NCBI GenBank assembly: GCA_905221605.1
Contig: CAJNDS010002135.1
Location: forward strand, 303,501-367,500
Source: Symbiodinium natans
Taxonomy: Eukaryota; Sar; Dinophyceae; Suessiales; Symbiodiniaceae
DNA length: 64,000 nucleotides
Direction of reading: 5' to 3'
Positions 45,431-57,320 of the stretch are shown here, piece after piece. A model generated the notes under the pieces. The model made no database searches, was not told the DNA's origin, and saw only the letters and a list, made by a program, of their open reading frames with translations. The position numbers were made by a program, and so were the translations under genes. How positions within the stretch are numbered: the first letter of the stretch is position 1; every line of letters starts with the position of its first letter.

Positions 45431-47075
45431 AACATGTTGAGACCCTGGAGCACCAACACTGGGTTCGAGGGTGGGGTCATAGTCTTTATGTTCGAGGAAA
45501 AGCCTGCACTCAAACCAGCAGCCATGGGTTCCGGGTGGGTGTGGGGGACAAGCTGCAACACCGCGCCTTCTGCCCTGGTTGGTGTCTGTGCGGCCGCAAG
45601 AAAGGTTTTGATTTCGTGGTCATCTGCTGCTCCGACCAGAGCGCGGAAGACTTCTGGCAGGCCACCACTAAAGCAGCTAGGAAAAGTCGTCGAGTAATCG
45701 TTGCATCGTGTAGTAGGATTCCTGTTCGGCATGGCTGACGTCACAGCAGCAGTATTTAGGAAACGGTCGTTATTTCTTCAACCTGAGTCTTTGGAGCCAG
45801 GCCAGGCTAACTCAGACGATTCGGCAAGTCACCGGATCCAACAGCATCGTCATTTGTGTCCACGAGGCCTGGAGGTGATTGTCTCATCCTTGAGAGACGA
45901 TGGTCGCTGTCGGTTTAGGGTTTAGGGTTTGGATGCAAAAACGAGCTCATATGGTATCGTGGGTCATGTCAGGGTTAAGGGCATTGGGAATTGACTCTTG
46001 TGGGTCCTCGTGTTTCTCAGCTGCCAGCCTTGCGCGCCCTGCCTCTACAGGAGTCTAGCTCCTCACCTTGCAGCATGTTTTCGCATAGGTGCACATCTTG
46101 TTTTTTCATGTTGTCAAGAGCGGTGCTGCGCGCGTGGGGCTTGTCTGTACTGTGAGACGCCTCGCCACTAAACACACACACAAACGAACGATCGAACAAA
46201 CAACCAGCCAGGTGGAATGCGTAGATAGGTCACCATACAGGCATAGCAGAGAAATGCGGCCTGGCAGCTGGAGTTGGCCCAGAGTGCAACCAACCCCTGC
46301 AGTGGAATTGACTTTATTTGGGGAAATGAAGGAAGCAAGTACAGTCTCCCTACGGGAACTCCCCGAACCTAAGCCAAAAAGGTGCCTCAACGCGCGTAGG
46401 GCTTGTATGAGACAGTTCTAGAAGTCCAACCAAGATGTACTGGGGCACCATACCGCCGCAGCCAAAATGTTTTGCCAGAACCTTGCGTTCGTTTGGTTTT
46501 ATTTCTTGTTGTTTGGTTGTGTCGTGAGTTGTGTGTGTGTGTGTGTTGTGTGTTGTCGGTGATTGATGTTTTGTCAGCGCGGCTGTGTTTGCGAGAGCTA
46601 CGCAAGCACTGTTTGATCGACACTGGGGTAAACCAAAGCCCAAATTTCGTAAGCAAATGCATCGCTTCAAGCATGCGCCGCGGTAGGTCAGCAACACGCG
46701 TTTTTTATGAGCAGTCGAAGCATAAGAGACCTGCAACAGTGTGATCAGCGAACATCCTTCAAAAAGGGTGATCACCTCTCGCTGATCTCCAGGACTGGAA
46801 TGGGGGTGCCGGCAATGGCCTGGGTACTCTCTATGCCTTCGTCAAGGACGTCTTGGCAGAGGGATTATGAAGTGTCCGGCTGCATGAATAAGCCCTAATC
46901 CTCCTGACCCTGAACCCGAAACCTGATTTAAACAGATTTGGTTGAGTCTCAGCTGCGCAGGCCTGCTCCAAGGGCAAGGAAATGGGGGTCGACTTGGCCC
47001 ACTCGATGCCAGAGCCTTCTCAGAGATGCCAAAAAGCCCAAAACACGTTGATCTCTCGGGGTGCGGTTTTGAAGT
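45431..47075. other. spacer; telomere-like and GT repeats
   Basis: Contains a plus-strand open frame to 45738 of unknown meaning, a telomere-like block at 45912-45930 and a (GT)n run at about 46527-46548. Nothing recognisable as a gene was seen up to the nucleotidyltransferase exons. Confidence 0.35.
45912..45930 (+). repeat. short telomere-like block
   Basis: Two TTTAGGG units plus a partial third. Confidence 0.8.
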
Positions 47076-48858
47076 GACTCGAAGTGCGCCAGCTTTGAGG
47101 CATGACGGCATGTCGGTGGCCATTTACCACACCGCTGGGAAGGGAACACGCTTGGCTCCCCTGCCCGGTGCGGAGAACAACAACAAGCCAGGCCTTTTAT
47201 GCGCACTCCATGAGCTGAGCATGTTGCCCTATTCTGAGAAGAGCTGACGCGTTTGCAAGAAACTCCAGCAGAAACAGCCAGATGTCGCGTTGTTGGGGAG
47301 AACGTATGATCCAACATCGTAGCAAGTGGGCCTTTGGCGACATTGGGGGATGGTCGCTGACATCATAGGATCAAGCCTGCCCCTGTAGGGGTGAAGCTGC
47401 CGGGTCTTCTCTCAGTCGCTGGAAGATTCGAGCCCATAACAGTCCTCGAGAGCGTGCTCCGTGGATGGGACGATTTAGCTGGCTCTGGCTGTTCTTTTGA
47501 GATATGAGCGCTTCGGGGTTCAGCAAAGTCAGGGTCTAAGCCCATGACAGGAGACTTGCTGGCGACTAAGCTGAGACTTGCCTTGGTCAAGGACAAACGA
47601 GCAGCTATGGATCTGTTCGCGGTGGTCGGTGTTCTGTCTCTCAGCAGCAGACGCACGCAACAGGAACGATTTCTTGAGCTTCCCCTGCGGACTGCAAGTG
47701 CAGATTTTGCCCAGGTTTTCTGGGGCGACCAGATCTTCGTGCCCTCGTGCGGCATCCAGAAGACCGACTACCCGGCCGACATTCTTGCAGCCTTGAGGTT
47801 TCGCTGAGGGTCTGAGAGTGCACATGAATGCACATGAGCTGCATGCACCAGCCGGGCCGTATCATGTGGGTGCCTCAAAGTAAAGCATCGGTGGCTTTTG
47901 GAAGGCAGTCGTCTGGTAGCACGGCTTCTGGACAACTAGTGGTCACCCCTGGGAGGCCCATGCCCACGAAAGAACAGTGGGAGTCGGAAGCGCTGCACCA
48001 GCACCTCAAGCTGAAAGTTCTTGCCCTTGCAGTATCAGAAACGGCCCGGGCAGTGGGGACTGGCCAGTCGGACTACAGGCTTTTGAGATTCTGCCTATCA
48101 GTATGACAACGCCAGGGGACTGGACAGCAGCAATACCTGAAGTCTTCACTTTTTGTCCAGTCTTCATGTGTGGTTTGCTCCTCCCGTTGTAAAGATGTCT
48201 TGACAAATCCCCTGCCTGCTCTGCGAGGTATGGCCTGATTGCAGTCGATTCCAAAGGCGACGCGATGCAATTGGAGAAGGCAGCACCTGCTGTTAAGGAC
48301 CTAAGTGTTCAATAAATCAGCGATCCGCAAGCCGCTTTCCCGGTTGCTGCGGGAGGTATGCAGCCCCGCTAGAGTGCCTCACCCCTTTTGCTAAGTGCGA
48401 AGCTGTGTGCGAAGCTGTTGACACGTCTTCATCAATGAAGGCAGTCTAATGTGGCGTCCTTGCTGTGCTGCAGCAGCCAGTCATCAGACATCTCTCTGGA
48501 GGTCACCTACGACACTGCCGTGCAGTACCTGCCCAAAGATGTGGCACAAGTTGGCACGTCGTTGGGATCGTTCTCCGTCAGCGCCTGAGCTGTCTCTGAG
48601 CTTCCCTGTCTCAGCAAAGGAGCGCTGACAACCCTAGGTCTCAGCAGCCTTGATGGATGCCCTTTTGGCAGAGTTTGCCCCGGAGCTCCATGACAAGAAA
48701 GCCTGAAGCCAGTCTGCACTCAGAAGCCATTTGGAGCTTGGAGTCTTAGACTCTATTATTGTGAGTATCGCGGTATCGGATGAGTGGAGACAGATGGAAA
48801 CGTGGGTGAGCCGAGGCCTAGACTCAGACCCACACTTCTGGATGCCTCTGACCCTCAA
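47076..48858 (+). CDS. sugar-nucleotidyltransferase-like protein, partial exon set
   Basis: Predicted NTP-dependent nucleotidyltransferase of the UDP/NDP-sugar pyrophosphorylase type. The exon ending at 47191 reads AIYHTAGKGTRLAPLPG then NNNKPG, the G-x-G-T-R ... K-P nucleotide-binding signature. The G of KPG is completed by exon 47389-47460 (GVKLPGLLS, FEPITVLESVL). Further exons: 47715-47748 (VFWGDQIFVPS, with the metal-binding Asp region), 47956-47989 (PMPTKEQWESE), 48228-48279 (YGLIAVDSKGDAMQLEK), 48502-48580 (VTYDTAVQYLPKD, VGTSLGSFSV), 48648-48700 (LMDALLAEFAPELHDKK) and about 48816-48858 (LDSDPHFWMPLTL). Several donors are GC. The GC donor at 48580 joins in phase to 48648. The 5' end and exons beyond 48858 were not resolved; MEGKDSDITSPE at about 48990-49025 may continue it. 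The sugar and nucleotide specificity cannot be read from the motifs. Confidence 0.7.
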
Positions 48859-51800
48859 GAAGGCCAGACGCGCTTCAAAAGCGATGATTGGACTGCTTGC
48901 TTGGCATGTGGCATTGCTTGGTTCCCTAGGCCGATTACATCGCTGCACCTCCGCTGCAACATCATGACAAGCCTGTGACAGGCGCTTGCATGGAAGGCAA
49001 AGATTCAGACATCACCAGCCCAGAAATCGCGTCCTTAGTGCCCCGGACGCGTGAGTGCAAGGTGATGGGCAAGAAGGCTGTTTCAGCTGACGAAGCTGGA
49101 AAGCAGCCTGGCATTCGAAAATCGAAGAACACCCTGCGTGGTTGAAACTAAGCAGACAAAAGCTCTGATTGAAGAAGTGCTTCGCGATGCTTCGCACAAT
49201 CCGCCTCGGCCCCCAATCAGTGGCGGTCGAGGCATGGGAGATGTAGGCACAAACAGAATCAAACAGACAATGGGGCGCACGTACGACGAGCCAGCAACAC
49301 AAGCCAGTGCCCTGATTTCAAGCTTCGTTGCCCGACCTAACAGTCGGATCCCGTATGAGAGAGCGCTCGGTTTCCAAGTCGGACGGAGCCTATGTGGCAG
49401 GCTGCAACTGCGTGTGCAATATGCGACCTCAGTTGACCTCACGTGAGCTGCTTTACCATCTGCTACGAGTTGGAAACCGTCGTTTGTTTGCCCTTAGCAA
49501 GCAGAAGCAGTTGGGTTGGTTACAGCTTCCCGAGGCATTACGATCGCATGGCGTCGTTCAAGAACAGCTTTAAAAAGACAGGCCGAGGGTGGGGTGGGAA
49601 GTTGTCCAGAAAGTCGATGCTGGCGACTTTCAACGTCGTGGGTGTTGTAGTCTGCGCAGCATCTCTTGCAAGCGTGCTTCCTAGCCAACACACTGTTCGT
49701 AGCGAGCTTCCCACGCTGACAGGTGGCATCCTGGGTTGCGTAGATGTCGGGCAGCAGGATGCTTGACACACAAAGGGTGGACAGTTATGCTGTTTGTGGA
49801 GCTGGCATGGGCTGGATTTTCAAGCCTAGTACGTTGACGTCGCAGACAGAGTGGAGAAGATGATGAGCGCATGCCTTCAGAGCTACCCGATTCCATTGAA
49901 CACCTCTCCAGCTGAGTAATGCATTGTGACGGGTGTTCAACTTGATTTGAACAAGGTATACAAGTGCCCCGCTGACACCAGAATTTTGAAGTTGCGTGCT
50001 GTCCACATCAGATGTTGGCTTTGACTGCAGAGTCCAGACTTGACAAGACTTTCGCTGTCCTGAGGCATACTGGTGGGATTATGGCCGATTAGAGCTGAAT
50101 CTCGCTCGCATTCGTCACGTGTGCACACTTGGTCCTTGAGGTCTGTGGCATGAGAGGAAGCTCGATCGGCATGGTAGGCTTTTGCAGCTTGCATGACCAT
50201 GCTATCATCGTTGATTCCTGCAAGGTACATGCGAAACAATTTTCTCATAACAGCTGCTTGGCATTGAAATTGACATGACATTGCAAGACAGTCAGCTCTC
50301 GCAGGATGGGTGTCTGTAGGGGCTCTACAGTAGATCTTTCATGGTCTTTGCGGGCGAAGTTCACCACGGGCACGGATTTCAGATAATGCGATTGCTAGGA
50401 GGCCAACCCCAGCGCGCACGCTCTGCGGACGTTTCTGCGACTGCAGCAGCCGAGCCTCGAAAGTGACCTGAGCTTGCGACAACAGTGCTGCTGGGCTGCA
50501 GGGACCTAAGGAGACTGGTCACTTTCACTCCATTGGGGTACATCATGAAGAGTGCATGCGATACATGTGTCCTCAAAACTCAAATGCTCATGCACTGCGA
50601 CGCCTCTCTCGTATGATTTTGTCTTCTCACCCGCTGCTCATCCTTGCGTTCCGCGACTCAGGGAACACGCTTGACGGCGTCACGGTGGACGCCACCTCTG
50701 TGGTACTGAACTGCCGAATCGGGGGCGGCAACATCGGGCCAGGCGATGCAGAGCCTCCTGCATTGCATCAGCACGATGACAGCAACAAACAGGCACCGGT
50801 GTGGTGCCATTCTTCTGACACCTCTGGGCAGGCTGTGTGCTGGTCAATGTCGTTGCGCCCACCATAGAAGTTGAGAACTGCATCCTGGTGGTGACCTTGG
50901 ACATCTCTAGACATGGTACTTGTACTACACTCGGTCATCAGGGCTCGTGATGAAAATGTTGAAGTTACATTAACAGTCGCACTACGGCCCGGCCTTGTGT
51001 CATCAGAGATTCTTATGGCAGTCGTTATGGGGGTGAGTAGGAGGTCCAGAGCGCGTCGCGGGTGGGATAAGGGGTACATTCGGCCTATACCAGAGCCGGC
51101 TTTCGGCCATGCTGGAGAAAGGGGTCAAGGAGGTAGGTTGTTCATGTATCCAAAATGCCTTAGGCATGGGGCCTCGGCGGATGAGATTTGCATCATTCTC
51201 TGTCATGATGTTTCACACAGACTGCATGCACGCGCCGCTGCGTGGGCTACTTGTATAGTGCAAGGTGAAGGTCGCATCATCGCGGCCCATTTCTGGAAAG
51301 GCATCTTGTCTCACAAATCGCTCATGCACATTCTGTCCCTGTGAAATGGCTCAGGGCGGTTTGCTCTACAACGTGGTCGAAGACAGCAAGGGCGACATGC
51401 TGCTTTGCGACCGAGTTCGTGCTGACGTCTTCATGCCAGGATCGAGCTTTTCGATTTGCATTGCTGCATAGACCAGCCTGCTCTCAAGCTTTACACCTGC
51501 TGTACCACCATGTGCGGAATAAGTCGCATGGTTTTCAATGGGTTCCCATTTCTCAGGCCTAAACCTGTTTCGAGGGTAGCTGGTTCTTATACTTAGTTGT
51601 GACGTGGTCTTGCTTACTCAGTGCTTACTTGTAACTTGTTGTGTCTTGGGGCCCTCCCCCTGGCTGCAGGAAGGCGACGAACCCTAAAAGGAACTTTTGG
51701 GCGGCAGACCCAAAACCCTGCAAGGAGATGTTGGGCGGGAAGCCCTACAGAGGACATGTGGCAAACCCCTAGAAGGAGATGTTGGGTGGCAGCACCCCGC

Positions 51801-54198
51801 TGAAGCCGGCAGGGACGTGCCTTGAGAAGCCTTGAACCCAAATCGGGTCAGCCAGAAACCGGGTTCAACAAACCGCACTGCCTGCTTTGGGCGACATCAC
51901 CTGAACCTTCGTGCCCAACCACCATACAGTACCATACAGTAACACAGCCTGAGCCAGATGGCATCCACCACAAGATCTACTCCACGCCCAGCACCGATGG
52001 TGGCAAGGCATTCTTGGTCAACAAGATTTCCCCTAGTTGCACACAGCAAGGTGGTATGTGAGTGCAAGTTTGCTTCGGAGCAGATATTTCTGAGTCAAGA
52101 AAGTAGATGGCGTACATGGCAGGGATTTTTGGCGATTGGAAGTCCAAAGTCTAGGTGCTGCGGAAGATTCGACAGGTGGGTGGTTCAAGTTCTAGCACAT
52201 GTCCACGACGCAACAAGGTCTGGAAAGAAAAAGTTGAAGGCAACAACTACAGCTTCGAGGGAATTTACAAGGCCGGAGCTTGCCACTCCTGGACATTGAG
52301 ATGGGGTAGGAGGTAGGATCGGTGTTTTTTTCAAAGGACGGTTCATGCATTCACTTGGTGTTTCAGCTCGTTGTTGCCGGGGTGCAAGTAGACGTGGCCG
52401 TACGGGAGTTGCGAACTCTTCAACGACCCTTAGGACCCTCCCCCGGACTCCAGTTAGGCCAAGTTATGCCAAGCTGAGGCCAACCAGCCTCTCGACGTCT
52501 CGAAGTGCACAAAAGAGGCGAATGCCGCGCATGACGCAGTCGGCAACAAGGTGATGAACCTCGGATGCAGGAACACTGAATGTGCCTCAAGGTTGACAGC
52601 GCAAGGTAGGCCAGGTAGGTTTTTGCACAGCACGAAGCCGAGGCCCGTCTCTGCGCTGACCAACATATTTATGTCCATGTACAGCTGCTGCGCCATGCGG
52701 TAACGATACCGCTCTGAGAGCTGAGTCCGCACTTGTGTCGGACAAGTGAAAGCACAGCAGTTCGCAGAATCGCGGTAGAGACCTCTAGTCTAGGAAGCTT
52801 GATCAGCAACCTCTGGATGACAAACGACTCTGCTAAGTGCAGACACGGAGGAAAGGACTTGAATAGAGCAAAATGCTCTCAGTCCTGTTTCAAGTAGGCA
52901 GACATCGCAAGAGACCGCGCAGCCATTGTGCGTGATGCTTCACATCGGTTTTTTACAAAAGGTATGGCGCTGACAGGAAGAAGTGGTGACTTAATCTTGA
53001 CTCTTGACATCCGGTCCTTGAATAGGACACGTTGTCGGCGAGGAATGATTCCACCCAAGGGCCGGTCAAGCCGCATACTTTGGGGGCTTGACGGAGGCTT
53101 CAAGGCCAAGAGCTGAACCCCGCCCCTCCTCCAAGCAAGTCTTCAAGTTTTTCCCCTGGAATTGGGCCATTTCCCTTTAATTGCCGATGTCAGTATTCAT
53201 GGACCCACCGGAGCCTGCCACACACCCAGGCGCGGAGGCAGACCTCGAAAGAAGCAAGCGGCGCGATCTCAAGGCCATCAACCGCCCGGGGCCTCTGCCT
53301 TCTAGAAGTAGGAGTTTGCGATATTCGGGGTACCTTCTTGGGGTCCTTATTGTAACGGGACCCTACTATTTGGGGGTCTATATTAGGGTTCCTCATTATG
53401 GTAAACCCCCAAGTAAACCACAAAATACCAGTAGCCGGTCATCGAAGTTCTGGTATGTAGTACTTGTGAGCACCTTCCAAAGCAACTTGTTTGCAACATC
53501 GAAAAGAGCTCAGGTGTCGATGCTTTGAAGATGGAAGCACGCGATGAGTTGGAGCGCCTTCGGCAAGTTGGTAGCCTTCGGCTGTCAGCAGCGAGATCGG
53601 TGTCATCTTTCGCAGTTGAGAGTGACGAATGCAAGAGTGGCGTATGTGGCAGTAAGATGCACCGGCGCGTGTTTAGTGTGACTTGACAGGTCCTTCATCC
53701 AGAACCCGTACCCCGTGCCGCTCAAGCAGGCAGTTCTAAGAACAGAGGTGTACGTTCTATATTGTGCGCATCTACAGAATTGTGCGTTCCTGCCATGGGC
53801 GCCTTCTGACAAGCGAACAGCCATCAGGTGCTGCAGTCTTATGTATCCTCAGACCTAAACCACGCATGACTCCAAAATGTTGGAGCACACTCCAAGAAGC
53901 CCTTCTTCAAGACAAGCGCTGAGAAGCTACTGAAAGGTAAAGCTGGCTACAGCCACCTGCATGCTCAGCTTTGCCGCCGCCAGGTTCTGGCCGGGCGTTT
54001 GCGTCCAGTGCCGACGGCACATTGCTGAGCTTTCCAAGAGTTGGATTCTGATGTGGCTCTGATTCCTGGTTTGGTGCATCGAGCCTTACTTTGTATCGTC
54101 TCCACACAGGGCCGTGTGAGACCCAAGGGCAAACAGAGTCAGGATGGCTGACCGAGTGGGGAGACGCTTGTGGAGTCAGTGTTGCATATTCCAGTGAG
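48859..54198. other. gene-poor stretch with unassigned frames
   Basis: 49000-49440 may contain 3' exons of the nucleotidyltransferase-like gene. Elsewhere open frames are short and unassigned: 50556-50867 plus (GVTVDATSVVLNCRIGGG), 50913-51344 plus (143 codons), 51346-51471 plus (GGLLYNVVEDSKGDMLLCD) and 52454-52732 minus. At 51665-51800 a degenerate repeat of aaggagatgttgggcggg occurs. No recognisable domain was found. Confidence 0.3.
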
Positions 54199-54378
54199 GT
54201 GTCTGAGCTGCTGGCAGCCTATAAGGACCTTTGCCGAACTTCTGCCCCTCAAGCTTTGGACCAGCCGGCTGGCTTGCTTTTCCCGAGGACCAGCGAGAAG
54301 AGCTCGAGTTCCTGGAGAAGGAAGACATCCCGATGCGGGTGTGGGGCCTGGACTGGAACGCTCTTATGCGTAGCGCAG
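54199..54378 (+). CDS. possible two-exon fragment, charged helical protein
   Basis: 54199-54225 reads VSELLAAYK between AG and GA. 54288-54378 reads DQREELEFLEKEDIPMRVW then GLDWNALMRSA between AG and GT. Joining them in phase gives a continuous charged helix. The GA donor is allowed by analogy with the receptor genes. No family is recognised. Confidence 0.35.
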
Positions 54379-57320
54379 GTCACCAGTTTGCGAATGGCGG
54401 CATGTCATGACATGACTTCCTGGCAAGGCACAGCTGTGCAACCAAAGCATCTTTCAGTACGTCCGGGACATTCAGCTCAAAGCAGAGGCCAGACGCCCTC
54501 GCTCCCATGAAAAAGCTGCTGCTGACAACGGCATTCGCGAAGCCAAAGCAAATCAAACGAGTCAAGTCCCGTTTCTCCGTAGAAGAGCCACTTAGCCCCT
54601 GAAGGCCGAGCGGATGCGGCCGCCAGAGCCAGTGGCTGGGGTCGGGGCCTGTAGCAAACAGTCCTGAGCCTGCAGCTTTGTTTCTTTGTGGGACACACTG
54701 AATCATGGGGTTCTTGAGAAGATGAGATGAAGAAGGACAGAAGGATATAGACATAGAAGGTTCAGGTTGTTGCAAGTGGCAAGAACGCCCACAGAATCAC
54801 TCGCTGCCTCTCTCTCGCTGTCTCTCGCTTGGGAAGTCGGCCTTTGCTACCCAAGGATCTTCTGCGGACAGTTGGCAAGAAGAAGCAAGCGCCAAGTCGG
54901 GGGCTCAAGGTTGCCTAATATGTTCAATTCAGCCACTTCTCTGATTCACTGCACTCATCGGTCACACAGTGAGTCACACATGGTCTCATGAGTCTAACCC
55001 TGCCCAGCTTCGCCGGTCAACCGGCGAACCAAACGCATTGGGACGCGCGCGGCCTAGATGCAGAAGGTGCGGAAATCATTATCCGAGGCCACTCGAGGAT
55101 TCTCTGCTTCAGCTCAAAGAATCTTTGTAGGGGAGTCGAGCTGGTTGAATGGAACCGTAGTAGGAGGGTTTGTCGTGGACTCCGATGCAGATTCCGCCGC
55201 ACCTGTACAGTTTCACCTTGTAAAGTAGCAGGAAATAGATTGCAGTAGGTCAAAGCCTTCAGAGCGACTTCTGGCAAGCAACAGCGTTTAGGCTGAGCAG
55301 ACAGCAATGACCAGCGTCTCACCCAGCAAGGTCACCGTTTCACGAATCCGAGTGCTGTGAGAATGCGACAAAACTGCACCTGTGGGGGGGGGGGGGGCAA
55401 GAGTGGGACGTGGGATCTCTGAACATTTTCGTGGCATGCAAATCAAGCGGAGCCATGAAATCGGGTCAGTCTGCGCAAGTTCAAAAATTTCGTCACGTTT
55501 GTCTGCGGCTGATGAGTTTGAAGAGTCACGCGTTCCCTTGCAATCCCTTGCGGCCTGTCGAGTGGACCCTGCGAAAGCCCATCAGACTTCGACAGGTGCT
55601 GGAGCAGCGCCGTCAGCAGCGCCGTGTGGCCCTGCCCTTCTTGACCAGGTGGCGTTGGCAGTGCTGGCCCGAGAGGGACTTAACATCCAGTGCTCCAGTG
55701 CTTGGAACATGCTTGGAACATGCTTGGGTAATCCCTTAAAGATCGTTCAGCAACTTAGGCGCGGGGAAGTCGGGCTTTTTCAGAGCGAGCTACCAGAGGT
55801 CGAGGCCGGACGCAGCTGAGCTGCGTGCCCTGCGTTGGTGTTGCATGCAGCTCTTCCCTGTGCCCATGGTGTGTGCCGGTGTGCTCGTGGTCTTCTGGTG
55901 CCCCCACACCTAGCCACCGCTCACGTTCCCTTCTGCATCCCTCAGACATTGCTACAACTGATTTCTTTCTCTTGCTCAGGCTACCTCATGCTTGTAGTAA
56001 CAAGAAGGCTGAGACCAGGGTTGGCCTCGGAACACTTCGACAGTGCCGGGTGGAAAACCAGTCACTGCAAGGTGTTGTTTTCAGGCGTTCGGCTTCGGGG
56101 TTTCAGTTTCGATTGCCATGCGACTGTGATGTTCTGTGCTGTGAAGGCCGGGCAGAGCCAGCCGGCACAAAGAGATCAAGAGTGGCCTGCAGCCGCCGAG
56201 GTGGATGGATGTTCATTCCACTCACGACATCTACACGACATGTCAGTCATACCCCAGCATTAGGAGCAACAGTCGGCATTTTCTTCATACCAGTAGCATC
56301 TCCTAGGTCTCATAGGTCTCTCTGGGACAGGTCTACTGAAAGCACAACTCCTGTACAGAATCGCAGAATTTCATGTGCGTCTTTTGTGTGTAGGCGAGAA
56401 GCCTCCGTCCGCTACAGGTCTCCCAGTCATCCTCACGGGCATCGATTCCAAGCGGTCCTTCACCTGCAAGTTCAGGTTCGGACGTCGGATGACGTGATAC
56501 AACGTGATGTTGCGTGTTGCAAGTTTCCTTTGCCACAGAGGGCAAGGGTCGTGATGTCTTTTGGATCTCGACTTACTTTTGCTGGCAGGTCAGCGACCTG
56601 CAACGGCGTCCTGGACTGAGAGCGGGCGGCAAACAGTGGTGACATTGGGCGAAGTCGTTTCACGCGCATGTGTTCGAACTCACGCTTTCTGATTGAGGCC
56701 TCCATCAGCGCAGCCTGGTGTTTCCTTCAGCTTGGAGGCAGAAATTCCTGTCAGCATTGAGCTGAAAGCGTGAGCACGTACGAGCTTTGCCTTATAGGCC
56801 TGCCTTGCTGTATGGTCTACGGACGTTTGCAGTCTTTTTTGCCTGTGAGTGACATAGGAAGAGATGCAATGAGATGCAGCATCAGGATGTTGGCTTCGAG
56901 CTGCCTGATGGGAAGCGCCTTCTGAAGGCAGGGTGATGACACCGATGATATCTCAGATTGAGCCAGCTCATGCTTCCATGATCTTCCATGGTAGTGTGAG
57001 CAGCATCCACATCTTCACTCTGTGCGATTGCCAACATACAAACACCATCAGTTCTCACAGGACATTGACTTCACCATCGCCGCAGGGCGGCGTGTGGCTG
57101 CCAAAACCTCAATCTGAGTGCGCCTCATCACAGGTAGACAATGGTAGGCGCGCCAAGTGGTCTTGCTCCTGATGCATTGCACCTCTTGCAGTCTCCTGTG
57201 TCATCATCTTTGAATCAGTGTGAATGTGAACCATAAAATTGGACATTGGACATTGCTAGAGTCAGATGCATTGAAGGCTCAAGTCATATTGGGGGCTAAG
57301 CCTACGTAAGCTTGCCGGAG
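54379..57320. other. spacer with long unassigned plus-strand frame
   Basis: The longest frame (55825-56619, 264 codons) starts from a non-ATG codon and is Ser/Arg/Cys-rich with no domain. An overlapping frame (55835-56263) is also open. 55382-55819 is open for 145 codons and includes a natural-looking ALLDQVALAVLAREGLNIQ. A poly-G run lies at about 55384-55397. The 5' exons of the ABC transporter should lie at the right end of this stretch but were not identified. Confidence 0.3.

Noticed and set aside
55825-56619. Longest plus-strand frame outside the PPR gene (264 codons)
   Set aside because: It starts at a non-ATG codon, has low-complexity Ser/Arg/Cys composition and an overlapping open frame, with no domain or splice support.
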